6,626 nt of DNA from contig JAGRHX010000722.1 of the NCBI GenBank assembly GCA_020444775.1, positions 1 through 6,626 on the forward strand. The letters run 5' to 3'. The DNA comes from Gammaproteobacteria bacterium (lineage in GTDB: Bacteria; Pseudomonadota; Gammaproteobacteria; HK1). The first letter of the stretch is position 1, and every line of letters begins with the position of its first letter. Below are positions 1-6,432 of this stretch, in pieces. Both the position numbers and the translations under genes were made by a program. Below the pieces are notes generated by a model. It worked only from the letters and a program-made list of their open reading frames with translations. It made no database searches and had not been told where the DNA came from.

Positions 1-165
1 AACCCGATGTGGCCGAACCTGGCGGGACAGAAGGAGCAGTATCTGATCAAACAGATCAAGGCGTTCAGGGACGGATCACGAAACGACCCGAGCATGGCGC
101 CCATGGTGAAGAACCTGAGTGATGCGGATATAGAGGATCTAGCAGCCTATTTCTCCGGCTTGTGA
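1..165 (+). CDS. Class I cytochrome c (c4/c553-like), C-terminal fragment
   Basis: The first frame is open from the window edge to a TGA at 163-165 and gives 54 residues, so the N-terminus and the CXXCH haem site lie outside the window. The fragment starts with a PNLAGQ-like segment followed by QYLIKQIKAFRDG, and ends in LSDADIEDLAAYFSGL. This is the usual C-terminal half of cytochrome c4/c553-type domains: a helix after PxLAGQ, a methionine haem ligand, then the terminal LSDxDIxxLAAYxxxL helix. By spacing to the LSD motif, Met32 of the fragment is the likely axial ligand, with Met35 as the alternative. Such proteins are small periplasmic electron carriers, usually feeding terminal oxidases or other reductases. 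The gene is convergent with the minus-strand operon, so it is probably a separate transcription unit. It could be a stand-alone c553 or the last domain of a dihaem c4; the fragment cannot decide. Confidence 0.85.
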   Translation, partial: NPMWPNLAGQKEQYLIKQIKAFRDGSRNDPSMAPMVKNLSDADIEDLAAYFSGL

Positions 166-181
166 GACTCGGCGAGCAATT

Positions 182-197
182 GCGACATGGACGTCGC
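182..197. terminator. Possible bidirectional terminator hairpin between convergent genes
   Basis: In the 82-bp gap between two converging stop codons, GCGAC and GTCGC form a 5-bp GC-rich stem around a 6-nt loop (ATGGAC). On the plus strand it is followed by TTAT, and on the minus strand by AATTGC. There is no long U-tract, so intrinsic termination is only plausible. The position between convergent genes is the main support. Confidence 0.3.
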
Positions 198-220
198 TTA
201 TACACCCCGTCACCGCGCTT

Positions 221-233
221 CCGACCAGGTCGG
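221..233. terminator. Second small hairpin in the convergent gap
   Basis: CCGAC-CAG-GTCGG is a perfect 5-bp inverted repeat with a 3-nt loop, 15 bp beyond the stop of the ChaN-like gene. No T-run follows on either strand. It may stabilise the 3' end of the operon transcript or help termination together with the hairpin at 182-197. A chance stem is possible in DNA this GC-rich. Confidence 0.25.
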
Positions 234-247
234 GGATCGGATGCGTC

Positions 248-1300
248 TCAATCCATGTTACCGCTGTCTTCTCTGCCGACCTTGGCCATCGCCCTGGCGA
301 ATTGCTCACAAGCCTCGTGCATCGATACACCCATCTTGGGCGTGAACCAGATGAAGTCGTAAGCCATGCCGCTATCCGACATCTGCTCCGCAACCCGGCC
401 CTCGCCCTGGCCGACCTCCACGAAGCCCAGCGCGAGCTGATTGACATCGGGCCGCGCATTCTTCACACGACGGACCAGCGCGCGCTCGTCCCCGACATGA
501 CCAGCCCCGACAACGATGACCACGGGACCCACTCGATCGGCAGCGAGCATGGTCAGGATTGCCCTGGCCATTGTTTCGTTCCGCAGCTCCCAGGTCTCGA
601 ACAGCCGCTGCAGATAGGCCGCGCCGCCATGTCCGCAATGCGCGGCCTTCAAGCGCTCCAGCATCTGGAGCCGATAGGTGTCCGCGGCCGGAGCCACCGA
701 TGCGAGCCCGCGTGTCTCTAGCGCTGACAGCTCCGCGCGTCCGACCTTGACCAGACGCCGACGCAGCGCCATCGGCAGGTCGATACCGAAGGTCTCGAGC
801 TGATGTGCCCGGGCCGTCCTCAGCAGCTGCCCGTAGAGCCGCCAGCGCTCGTCCTGCTCGGCACCCCAACCCAAGCCCATTCGCAGTCGTGTTTCCAGCA
901 TCTGCGAGTGCGCATGCTGTGGATTCGCCTGGGTGAACTCCATCAACAAGGCGGTCTGCTCGACAGCGGCCGCTTCCAGGCCCAGCGCGGGGCGCGCGCC
1001 AGCATCGACCAATGAGCGCAACAGCCATGACTGCAGGCGATGTTGCGCCATGTTGTCATGCTTTTCACCGAGGTAGACGACATCCGCGGCCAGGGCGCGC
1101 TGGAGGAGTTGCGCCTGAGTCGACACCTGCAACGTGACGCCGTCGGCGCTGAGGCGATGAATGGGCGTCTGTAGCCGTGGATGGGACGGAGCTTCGGGGG
1201 TACGAACGCAACCCGACCCGACCGTCAGTGCCGAAATGAACACGGCAGCCAGCGCGGCGTTTGCCAGCGACCCTCGACGACCCCGCTCGCGTCGGTTCAC
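248..1300 (-). CDS. ChaN-like haem-binding lipoprotein
   Basis: This encodes 350 residues, starting with GTG at 1300 and ending with TGA at 250-248. A charged N-terminus (RRERGRR) and a hydrophobic stretch lead to Cys31 in TVGSGC. The lipobox is weak (Gly at -3), but the layout fits a lipoprotein signal. The body matches the ChaN / haem-binding uptake family (DUF399): VVYLGEKHDN at residues 74-83, GLE at 107-109, VVGAGHVG with His268, and a final YDFIWFTP. In Campylobacter ChaN these regions line a surface cleft that holds haem, so a role in haem binding or transfer in the envelope is expected from the family and not shown here. The start overlaps the ccmI stop as GTGA, which implies translational coupling to cytochrome c maturation genes. 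It is the last gene of the minus-strand operon and converges on a cytochrome gene. The family assignment is firm, the physiological role is not. Confidence 0.85.
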   Translation of the reverse strand: MNRRERGRRGSLANAALAAVFISALTVGSGCVRTPEAPSHPRLQTPIHRLSADGVTLQVSTQAQLLQRALAADVVYLGEKHDNMAQHRLQSWLLRSLVDAGARPALGLEAAAVEQTALLMEFTQANPQHAHSQMLETRLRMGLGWGAEQDERWRLYGQLLRTARAHQLETFGIDLPMALRRRLVKVGRAELSALETRGLASVAPAADTYRLQMLERLKAAHCGHGGAAYLQRLFETWELRNETMARAILTMLAADRVGPVVIVVGAGHVGDERALVRRVKNARPDVNQLALGFVEVGQGEGRVAEQMSDSGMAYDFIWFTPKMGVSMHEACEQFARAMAKVGREDSGNMD

Positions 1301-2610
1301 GGACTGACTCGATCGACCACCAGAGGCACGGGCTGGACGGTGCGATTCAAGATGACCGGACTCACGCCAACCAGGTCGCCTGGGGTCGGCGTCGCACTTC
1401 CGCTGCTGGAGACGCGGACTGCCAGCACCACCTCAGGAAAGGACGACAGACGCATCGCCGGTGCCATCGCCATGCTGTCGTCCAACGTGACCGCCCGCGG
1501 CAGGTCCGCGACAGTGAGTCGCTGCACGGCGAGCGGCATGCGTGGCCCCTGCGCGGCACGCGCATACACGAACACCACGTGGTCGGGCGAGGCACGTCCG
1601 GCGAGCTCCGGGGCAATCGAGACGAGCGCGGTGACCTGAGCCGCGTCGCCGCCTTCGGCGCTCGCGGTCTGGGCGGGTGCAGTCGCGCCCGTGGCGGCGA
1701 CCCCTGCACGACCGAGGTGCTCGCGCGCCTGGGCAATCGCGTCGCGGACCTGGGCGGTCGAGCCGGCGTCCAGGCCCTGCACTCCCAACAACCGCTCCCA
1801 ATAACCAACCGCGGTAGCCGCATCGGCCGCTCTATAGGCACCCAGGCCGGCGAGCCACAGCGCTCGCGCGAAGTTCGGGTCGCTTGCCAGGGCTTGCTGG
1901 ATCAGTTCCATCGGCTCACCGGCCAGTCGGTTCTGGTTCAAACCGGCCACAACCTCGGCCAGCGCGACCAGCGTGGTCGGGTCATCGGGTCTGCGTCGGT
2001 TCGCCTCCATGAGCGCGTCCCTGGCCTGGGGTAGCTGGTTCATCGCCGCATAGCTGCGGCCGAGCATCAACCAGCCATCTGGATCATCGGGCGCGCCGCG
2101 CAATCGCTGCGCAAGGCGCGTGACCATCTCCTGCACCGAGTGCGGTGTACCAGCATCCGCCGCCACGCTCGATCCGCTGGACTCACCCGCGGTCACGGTA
2201 GCGTCGCCGGCCTTCGCGTCCGAATCAGCCGACCTTTGCAGGGGTCTGGCGTTCAGGGCTTGCGGACTACCGAACTGCAGATACATCGCCACACTGGCCA
2301 GCGGCAGGACCATCGCGAGCGTCAGCGCCAGCCCCACGCCACGACCGCGCGTCTGCGTCCCTTCGGTGCGCGGCTGCAGGTCGTTCAACATCTGTCGCTC
2401 GATCTCCGCTCGAGCCGTTTCCAGCTCGGCGCCCGACAGACGGCTCTCCCGACGGGCCTCCTCCAGCGCCTGGAATCGCTCGTCGAATACCGCGAGGTTG
2501 GTGAGGCGCCGGGTCTCCTGCCCGGAGCCACGCCCGAGCACGAGCGTCGGCAGGATGATTGCGATCGCCACGACCATCATCAACGCTGCAAGCAACCAGA
2601 ATGTCAGCAT
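1297..2610 (-). CDS. ccmI: c-type cytochrome biogenesis protein CcmI (TPR apocytochrome chaperone)
   Basis: This is a 437-residue protein. In System I cytochrome c maturation, CcmI holds apocytochrome c at the membrane and presents it for haem ligation. The layout matches the full-length family: a first membrane helix at about residues 4-25, a cytoplasmic charged coiled-coil-like segment at about 33-78 (FDERFQALEEARRES), a second membrane helix at about 91-111, then a periplasmic part. That part has a linker, TPR helices at about 158-300 (for example DGWLMLGRSYAAMNQLPQA and ALWLAGLGAYRAAD), and the C-terminal beta domain at about 325-437 (VFVYARAAQGPRMPLAV, then VSPVILNRT). The ATG lies 1 nt after the ccmG stop and has a GGAGG site inside the ccmG tail. 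Its stop overlaps the next gene. The oddity is that no ccmH-type gene (short protein with an LRCxxC motif) lies between ccmG and ccmI. A paralogue dedicated to particular cytochromes, as NrfG is for NrfA, is an alternative to the housekeeping CcmI. Confidence 0.88.
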   Translation of the reverse strand: MLTFWLLAALMMVVAIAIILPTLVLGRGSGQETRRLTNLAVFDERFQALEEARRESRLSGAELETARAEIERQMLNDLQPRTEGTQTRGRGVGLALTLAMVLPLASVAMYLQFGSPQALNARPLQRSADSDAKAGDATVTAGESSGSSVAADAGTPHSVQEMVTRLAQRLRGAPDDPDGWLMLGRSYAAMNQLPQARDALMEANRRRPDDPTTLVALAEVVAGLNQNRLAGEPMELIQQALASDPNFARALWLAGLGAYRAADAATAVGYWERLLGVQGLDAGSTAQVRDAIAQAREHLGRAGVAATGATAPAQTASAEGGDAAQVTALVSIAPELAGRASPDHVVFVYARAAQGPRMPLAVQRLTVADLPRAVTLDDSMAMAPAMRLSSFPEVVLAVRVSSSGSATPTPGDLVGVSPVILNRTVQPVPLVVDRVSP

Positions 2611-2611
2611 G

Positions 2612-3145
2612 TCAACCGGATCCTCCGCGGATGGATCGGATCCTGGGCAACAAGGTCTGAGTCCATACCGACTCTGTCATGGGTCCGATGTGCTTGTAGA
2701 CGACGTTGCCCGCGGCATCGAGCAGATAGGTCTCGGGCGCACCATAGACGCCCAGGTCCAGACCGAGCTCGCCGCGCGGGTCGAAGGCGACCGCGACATA
2801 GGGATCGCCGAGCTGGTCGAGCCAGCGCACCGCGGCCTCGCGCGAATCCTTGTAATTGAGACCGAAGATCGGCACTGCCTGCTCGGCCGAGATGCGCAGC
2901 AGCATGTCGTGCTCCTGACGACAGGAGATGCACCAGGTCGCCCAGACATTGAGCAGGGCGACCGAACCCTTGAGCGCATGATGGTCGATCATCGTTCGCG
3001 GCTCGCGCAGGCGACTCAGCTCGAACGTGGGCAACGGCTTGCCGAGCAGCGGCGACGGCACCAGCCGTGGATTACTTCCCAGCCCCAACGCCAGCACCAC
3101 GATCAGCGCGGTGAACAGGACCGCCGGCACCAGATAGCGGCTCAT
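2612..3145 (-). CDS. ccmG: Thiol:disulfide interchange protein CcmG/DsbE
   Basis: This is a 177-residue membrane-anchored periplasmic thioredoxin-like protein. CcmG reduces the CXXCH cysteines of apocytochrome c, or a mixed disulfide with CcmH, so that haem can be attached. An N-terminal membrane helix (about residues 5-23, LVPAVLFTALIVVLALGLG) is followed by GKPLPTFELSRL, typical of the CcmG entry strand. The active site is WATWCISC with Cys72 and Cys75. GVYGAPET at 132-139 supplies the cis-proline loop (Pro137) and the family's GVYGxPET signature. The length is normal for CcmG. The ATG at 3145 overlaps the stop of the upstream PilJ-like gene as ATGA and has a GAGAA-type ribosome site. ccmI starts 1 bp after its TGA. 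The redox motif CISC differs from the E. coli CPTC, but variation at these two positions is common in the family. Confidence 0.92.
   Translation of the reverse strand: MSRYLVPAVLFTALIVVLALGLGSNPRLVPSPLLGKPLPTFELSRLREPRTMIDHHALKGSVALLNVWATWCISCRQEHDMLLRISAEQAVPIFGLNYKDSREAAVRWLDQLGDPYVAVAFDPRGELGLDLGVYGAPETYLLDAAGNVVYKHIGPMTESVWTQTLLPRIRSIRGGSG
2621..2626 (-). promoter_or_regulatory. Ribosome binding site for ccmI inside ccmG
   Basis: On the minus strand this reads GGAGGA, 10 nt upstream of the ccmI ATG at 2610. It lies in the last codons of ccmG and is the strongest Shine-Dalgarno sequence seen at any junction in this operon. It supports the ATG at 2610 as the true ccmI start and suggests that ccmI can be initiated independently as well as by coupling. 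Confidence 0.6.
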
Positions 3146-4056
3146 CGTTCTCGAACCATGTCTGCATCGCCTCGTTCGGGTGGGTATGGCACGGCGTCGG
3201 ACGTCTGTTGCACGGTCGCGATCCGATCCATCGCCGCCAGGATCTTCTCACCCGCGTCATCGACGATGGTGGGATAGAAATATCGCTCGCGGCCCAGACC
3301 CAGGGCACTCTTCATCCAGCGCCATTGATCCTCGACCGCGGCCAGCTCCTCGCCGAGACCAGGCGTGCCGTCGGCAATCTCGCGCAGGTCTGCCAGGGAA
3401 CGCTCGAAGTCCGCCCAGGCGGCCGCGAATTCACGGCTCGTGTCGAACCCATCGCCCGCCTCGACGCCCCAAGCCATGAGCACGTAGTTCTTGACCAGCC
3501 GTTGCGAGAGCATGCGTTGTCGTTCCAGCAACGCCTGCCAGCGCGCTCGTGCGTCCGGCTGCTGCGGCTCCACGCCGGCGCTTTCCAGGGCTTGCCTCAG
3601 CACCCGCAGCACAACGTCCATGCGCTCGCCCAGCGCATGCGCGCTGCCGGCCACCTCGATCACCACGGGCCGCTCGGGCGCCGTGTCGAGTCGCGCCTCG
3701 AGCGTCAGCCAGGACTGTCCGAGCGGCTCCAGCGCCTGCTCCAGCTCTAGCCATCCAGGGGCGTTGGCGCGGAGCACGGCGAGCGCTGCCTCGAATCGCT
3801 CGATGGCGGCGTAGAGCTGGCCGCCGGCCGCTTGGTTGCCGCCACCCAGCCCGCTCAGACACCACGCCTTGACCATCCGCTCGAGCAGCATCCGTTGTTG
3901 CGCGGCGGCGCTCAGCAGCGCGTCAGCGGACTGCGAGCGGCCTGGCTCGACCGACTCCGCACTGAATGCCGAAGGCTGCAACAGCAGGCCGAGGAGCATC
4001 GCGCCGAGCGCCAGCCGGGCTTGCCGCCGGGATCCGCTGTAGACCGCACGCCTCAC
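3142..4056 (-). CDS. Periplasmic protein with tandem PilJ/NarX-type sensor segments
   Basis: The preferred start is the GTG at 4056, which overlaps the stop of the upstream cytochrome gene as GTGA and gives 304 residues. An ATG at 4068 would add four residues and make a 16-bp overlap; the longer reading frame to 4176 lies mostly inside the cytochrome gene and is unlikely. A signal peptide is visible: RR at 10-11, a Leu-rich core, and AFSA at 30-33 as the cleavage site. Two segments carry the hallmark of the PilJ / type IV pili chemoreceptor N-terminal domain: AAQQRMLLERMVKAWC (about 51-66) and RQRMLSQRLVKNY (179-191). Each is followed by a long helix. In NarX and NarQ this domain binds nitrate or nitrite, and in PilJ it is the periplasmic sensor region. 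Here there is no later membrane helix, kinase or methyl-accepting domain, so the protein should be free in the periplasm. Its stop overlaps ccmG as ATGA. A ligand-binding, scaffold or assembly role is possible; the function is unknown. Confidence 0.75.
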   Translation of the reverse strand: MRRAVYSGSRRQARLALGAMLLGLLLQPSAFSAESVEPGRSQSADALLSAAAQQRMLLERMVKAWCLSGLGGGNQAAGGQLYAAIERFEAALAVLRANAPGWLELEQALEPLGQSWLTLEARLDTAPERPVVIEVAGSAHALGERMDVVLRVLRQALESAGVEPQQPDARARWQALLERQRMLSQRLVKNYVLMAWGVEAGDGFDTSREFAAAWADFERSLADLREIADGTPGLGEELAAVEDQWRWMKSALGLGRERYFYPTIVDDAGEKILAAMDRIATVQQTSDAVPYPPERGDADMVRER

Positions 4057-5036
4057 TTGGTGTGGCATGTCAGGCAGACACCGCTGCCGATGTTGGCGAC
4101 TCGCAGGAAGGCCGGAAGATGCGTGGAGCCGGGGCCCGCCGACGGCACGCCATGCGGGTCGTGACAGGAGGCACACTCGACCTCCGGCCCCTCGCCGGTG
4201 TCGTACAGACGTATCTCGTCGTTGTCCGGTCGGTTGTCACCGTCGAGATCGAAGAAGGCGACGCCGGGTATGTCGCCGGTGGTCGGATTGAAGTCCGAAC
4301 CGGGGGCATCGGGAAAGCGCACGCCAACTGGATGGTCGTTGCGCAGATCCGTGCCGATCACGAACACGTCGAAGTCCACGGCGTTCGAGAAACTGGAACC
4401 CTCGCTGTGGCAGACCATGCAGCCCACCGTGTTCTCTGAATCGCCCAGCGTGACGTGGGTGGCGTTGTTGCCGGACAGATTGCGCCAGGTATCGAGAAAC
4501 GCGTTGTCCTGCGGCGCCGAGTACTGTGAGGTCGAGAAGTTGCCCGATGGCACGCCGGCACCGTTGCGGTTGGGCATGTTGATGATCGAATCGATCCCCA
4601 GCGTTCCGTCGTGACAGGACAGGCAGGTCAGCGAGTTCACACCGGGTGTGCTGACCGGCTGCGTCAGGCTCGAGGTGCCGAGCTGATCGTAGGTCGTGTA
4701 GGTGGCCCCGGAGGCCGTCCGGTTCCACAACGGCGCTGCCACGTTCGGATTCGCACCGTGGGGCGTGTGGCAGTACACGCAGACCTCCTCATAGTCGTTG
4801 CGATGCGGATCCATCAGCACCGCGCCACCGCCCAAGGGTGCCTGGGTCAGATTGTGCCGGGTGTTGGTGATGCCGCCCTGATTGGTGAATCGGGTGCCGA
4901 TGTCACCCGCGGCGAAGGCCGCCGGCGCTGCGAGCAGCACGGCAAGCAGGGTTCCTGCGAGCCGGAAGAGCGTCACCCGCCCTCCGGTCGCACGCGGTGA
5001 GCGCGTCATCGCGCATGCATCCATCAGTTTCGCCAT
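4053..5036 (-). CDS. Pentahaem periplasmic c-type cytochrome
   Basis: This encodes 327 residues from an ATG at 5036. That start places a signal peptide (VTLFRLAGTLLAVLLAAPAAFA) at about residues 21-42, with mature AGDIGTRF. A TTG at 5270 would add 78 residues ahead of the signal peptide and is unlikely. Five haem-attachment motifs are seen: CVYCH at 86-90, CLSCH at 138-142, CMVCH at 206-210, CASCH at 288-292 and CLTCH at 321-325, the last three residues from the C-terminus. CVYCHTPHG and CASCHDPHG are the CXXCHxPHG form common in multihaem electron-transfer proteins. The motif NDHPVG near 233-238 is also typical. Seven histidines outside the motifs (61, 77, 93, 194, 235, 295, 306) would allow bis-His ligation of all five haems. 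Between haems 3 and 4, DLDGDNRPDNDE at 263-274 resembles an Asp-rich calcium-binding loop. The likely role is electron transfer in the periplasm or at the surface. It is coupled by GTGA to the PilJ-like gene and lies upstream of ccmG and ccmI. Confidence 0.88.
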   Translation of the reverse strand: MAKLMDACAMTRSPRATGGRVTLFRLAGTLLAVLLAAPAAFAAGDIGTRFTNQGGITNTRHNLTQAPLGGGAVLMDPHRNDYEEVCVYCHTPHGANPNVAAPLWNRTASGATYTTYDQLGTSSLTQPVSTPGVNSLTCLSCHDGTLGIDSIINMPNRNGAGVPSGNFSTSQYSAPQDNAFLDTWRNLSGNNATHVTLGDSENTVGCMVCHSEGSSFSNAVDFDVFVIGTDLRNDHPVGVRFPDAPGSDFNPTTGDIPGVAFFDLDGDNRPDNDEIRLYDTGEGPEVECASCHDPHGVPSAGPGSTHLPAFLRVANIGSGVCLTCHTK

Positions 5037-5266
5037 GGTTTCATCTACTCGTTCGAACCCAGGGTCCAGGAGCGCGGCGCCACGCCCGGGCAGGAGCAAT
5101 TTCCATGCCGCTAGCGTCGGGCGCGGGCAGACCGCCAGGTCCCGAAGCGGCCCGGTCGGCACGGCGGATATTCCAGGTTTCGGGAATCGAGTCCCGCGAG
5201 TGGCAAGCGTCCGCAGCGTCTCGATATCGGACGCGGGGCTCCGAAAGTCGCGCACGTCCCGAGCGC
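5037..5266 (-). other. 230-bp spacer upstream of the pentahaem cytochrome gene
   Basis: This is the only sizeable gap in the minus-strand block. The cytochrome reading frame stays open through it back to a TTG at 5270, but that extension precedes the signal peptide and resembles no domain I recognise. I see no convincing -35/-10 pair. A small inverted repeat CGGGA-ATCGAG-TCCCG lies at 5181-5196, and CCCGGG and GGCGCC palindromes lie nearer the start codon. A weak GAG about 10 nt upstream of the ATG could serve as the ribosome site. The gap may hold a promoter or a regulatory leader, but the sequence alone does not show one. Confidence 0.35.
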
Positions 5267-6394
5267 TCAAGTGCCCGTCGCATCGAGCATGCGCAGCACG
5301 TCGATCTTGTTGAACAGCGGATCCAGCAGGTAGACGAAGCCCTGCGCATCGACCGACACCCCGCCGAGCAACGCGTACTCGCCGGGCCTGTCCTCGCGCG
5401 CGGCCCTGCCCACAGGCAGCAACAAGCGGCCACTGGCGTCGAACACCTGCACGTTGCCGAAGGCGGCATCGGCCACATAGACGCGCCCGTGTCGATCCAC
5501 CGCCACGCTCTTGGGCCTCGCGAACTGCCCGAAACCACGACCGACGCTACCCCATGCGCGCAGATGGCGGCCGCTCGCATCGAAGGCCTGGACACGAAAA
5601 TTGCCGGCCTCGAGCACGTACAAGGTGCCGTCCCCGGCAAGCGCCAGCGATACCGGCAGGTTCAGCTGACCGGGGCCGGCGCCCCGTCCCTCGATTCGAA
5701 ACAGTACGCGGCCGGCGCGATCGAAAGCCACGACCTGATGACGATCACTCTCCACGCCGCCGACGTCCGCCACGTAGACACGCGAGCCGTCGGCGCTCAC
5801 GGTGACATCGGTGGGCCGCTGCAAGATGCTGTCATCACCGAAGCTGCCCAGGTACAGACCCAGGGCGTCGAACATCACCACCCGTCTGGCGCTGGCGTCC
5901 GCCACGTAGACCTGGCCCGCGGCGTCCAGCGTGAGCCCCAGCGGTTTCACCAACCGCCCCTCGCGTCGCAGCCCGAAGGCGAAATAGCGGCCGCGTCTGG
6001 CATCGAACACATGCACGCAGCGGGCAACCGTATCGCTGACGTAGACTCGGCCATCGCCGGCGGCCACCGAGTGCGGCTTGGTCATCCGCGCGACCCGCTC
6101 GGCGCCGCCGGTCAACAAGGTCTTCAAGCGCTGCGTGCGGTCGACCGGGATGATGTCCGCGCTGCTTCTGAGGGTGGTCTGGTAGACGAAACGGGGCGCC
6201 GCGGGCGGCATCGGCCAGACCAGCTGTGGTGCACGCCCGTCCGACTGCAGGGCCTCCTGCTCGGTCACGCAACCGACCATGCACAGACCGCCCAACAGCA
6301 GCGACGCCAGACCCGCGGACCATCCGGGTCGACATCGCGGCGTCGGCGCCGCCGGCGCGAGACTCCTGTCTTCGGACATCGCGTCTTCGGACAT
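5267..6394 (-). CDS. Six-bladed NHL beta-propeller lipoprotein
   Basis: This encodes 375 residues from the ATG at 6394. A hydrophobic stretch (AGLASLLLGGLCMVGC) ends at Cys42 as a lipobox-like site with Val-Gly before it, so export and lipid anchoring are likely. After a WPMPPAAPRFVY segment, seen in cytochrome-linked six-bladed propeller proteins, six NHL-type repeats can be read at about 106-132, 150-179, 193-228, 246-275, 293-322 and 342-370. Each has the form xPxxVxVxxxGxVYVxDxxxxxVxxFD, for example RPKSVAVDRHGRVYVADA. No CXXCH is present. NHL propellers of this type often mediate protein contacts, and they recur beside multihaem cytochrome genes in metal-reducing bacteria. The start is not settled: ATG codons at 6394 and 6379 sit in a short tandem repeat, and GTG at 6397 is possible. 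The frame is open further back to 6622, but there it runs over the cytochrome gene in another frame. It follows the c7-type gene by 38 bp. Confidence 0.85.
   Translation of the reverse strand: MSEDAMSEDRSLAPAAPTPRCRPGWSAGLASLLLGGLCMVGCVTEQEALQSDGRAPQLVWPMPPAAPRFVYQTTLRSSADIIPVDRTQRLKTLLTGGAERVARMTKPHSVAAGDGRVYVSDTVARCVHVFDARRGRYFAFGLRREGRLVKPLGLTLDAAGQVYVADASARRVVMFDALGLYLGSFGDDSILQRPTDVTVSADGSRVYVADVGGVESDRHQVVAFDRAGRVLFRIEGRGAGPGQLNLPVSLALAGDGTLYVLEAGNFRVQAFDASGRHLRAWGSVGRGFGQFARPKSVAVDRHGRVYVADAAFGNVQVFDASGRLLLPVGRAAREDRPGEYALLGGVSVDAQGFVYLLDPLFNKIDVLRMLDATGT
6368..6394 (-). repeat. Two-copy tandem repeat over the lipoprotein start
   Basis: On the minus strand the 12-mer ATGTCCGAAGAC occurs twice, at 6394-6383 and 6379-6368, separated by GCG (15-bp period, in frame). 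It encodes MSEDA-MSED and so duplicates the start codon of the propeller lipoprotein. Either ATG would give a functional signal peptide. Confidence 0.85.
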
Positions 6395-6432
6395 CACCGA
6401 CAACCGTGCCCTTGCCGCACCCGGGCCCGCTC

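Noticed and set aside
302..721. 139-residue open frame on the plus strand
   Set aside because: Antisense to the ChaN-like gene, which carries clear family motifs; no domain in the plus-strand product.
2120..3277. 385-residue open frame on the plus strand
   Set aside because: Antisense to ccmI and ccmG, whose motifs are unmistakable; the plus-strand translation is low-complexity Ser/Arg-rich with no domain.
4057..4176. Forty-residue N-terminal extension of the PilJ-like protein
   Set aside because: It would run through the pentahaem gene's last CXXCH codons in another frame and place the signal peptide internally; the GTGA start at 4056 is better.
5051..5060. GGGTTCGAAC on the minus strand, resembling a tRNA T-loop or attachment site
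   Set aside because: The flanking bases do not pair as a T-stem, no acceptor or anticodon arm can be drawn, and no integrase is present.
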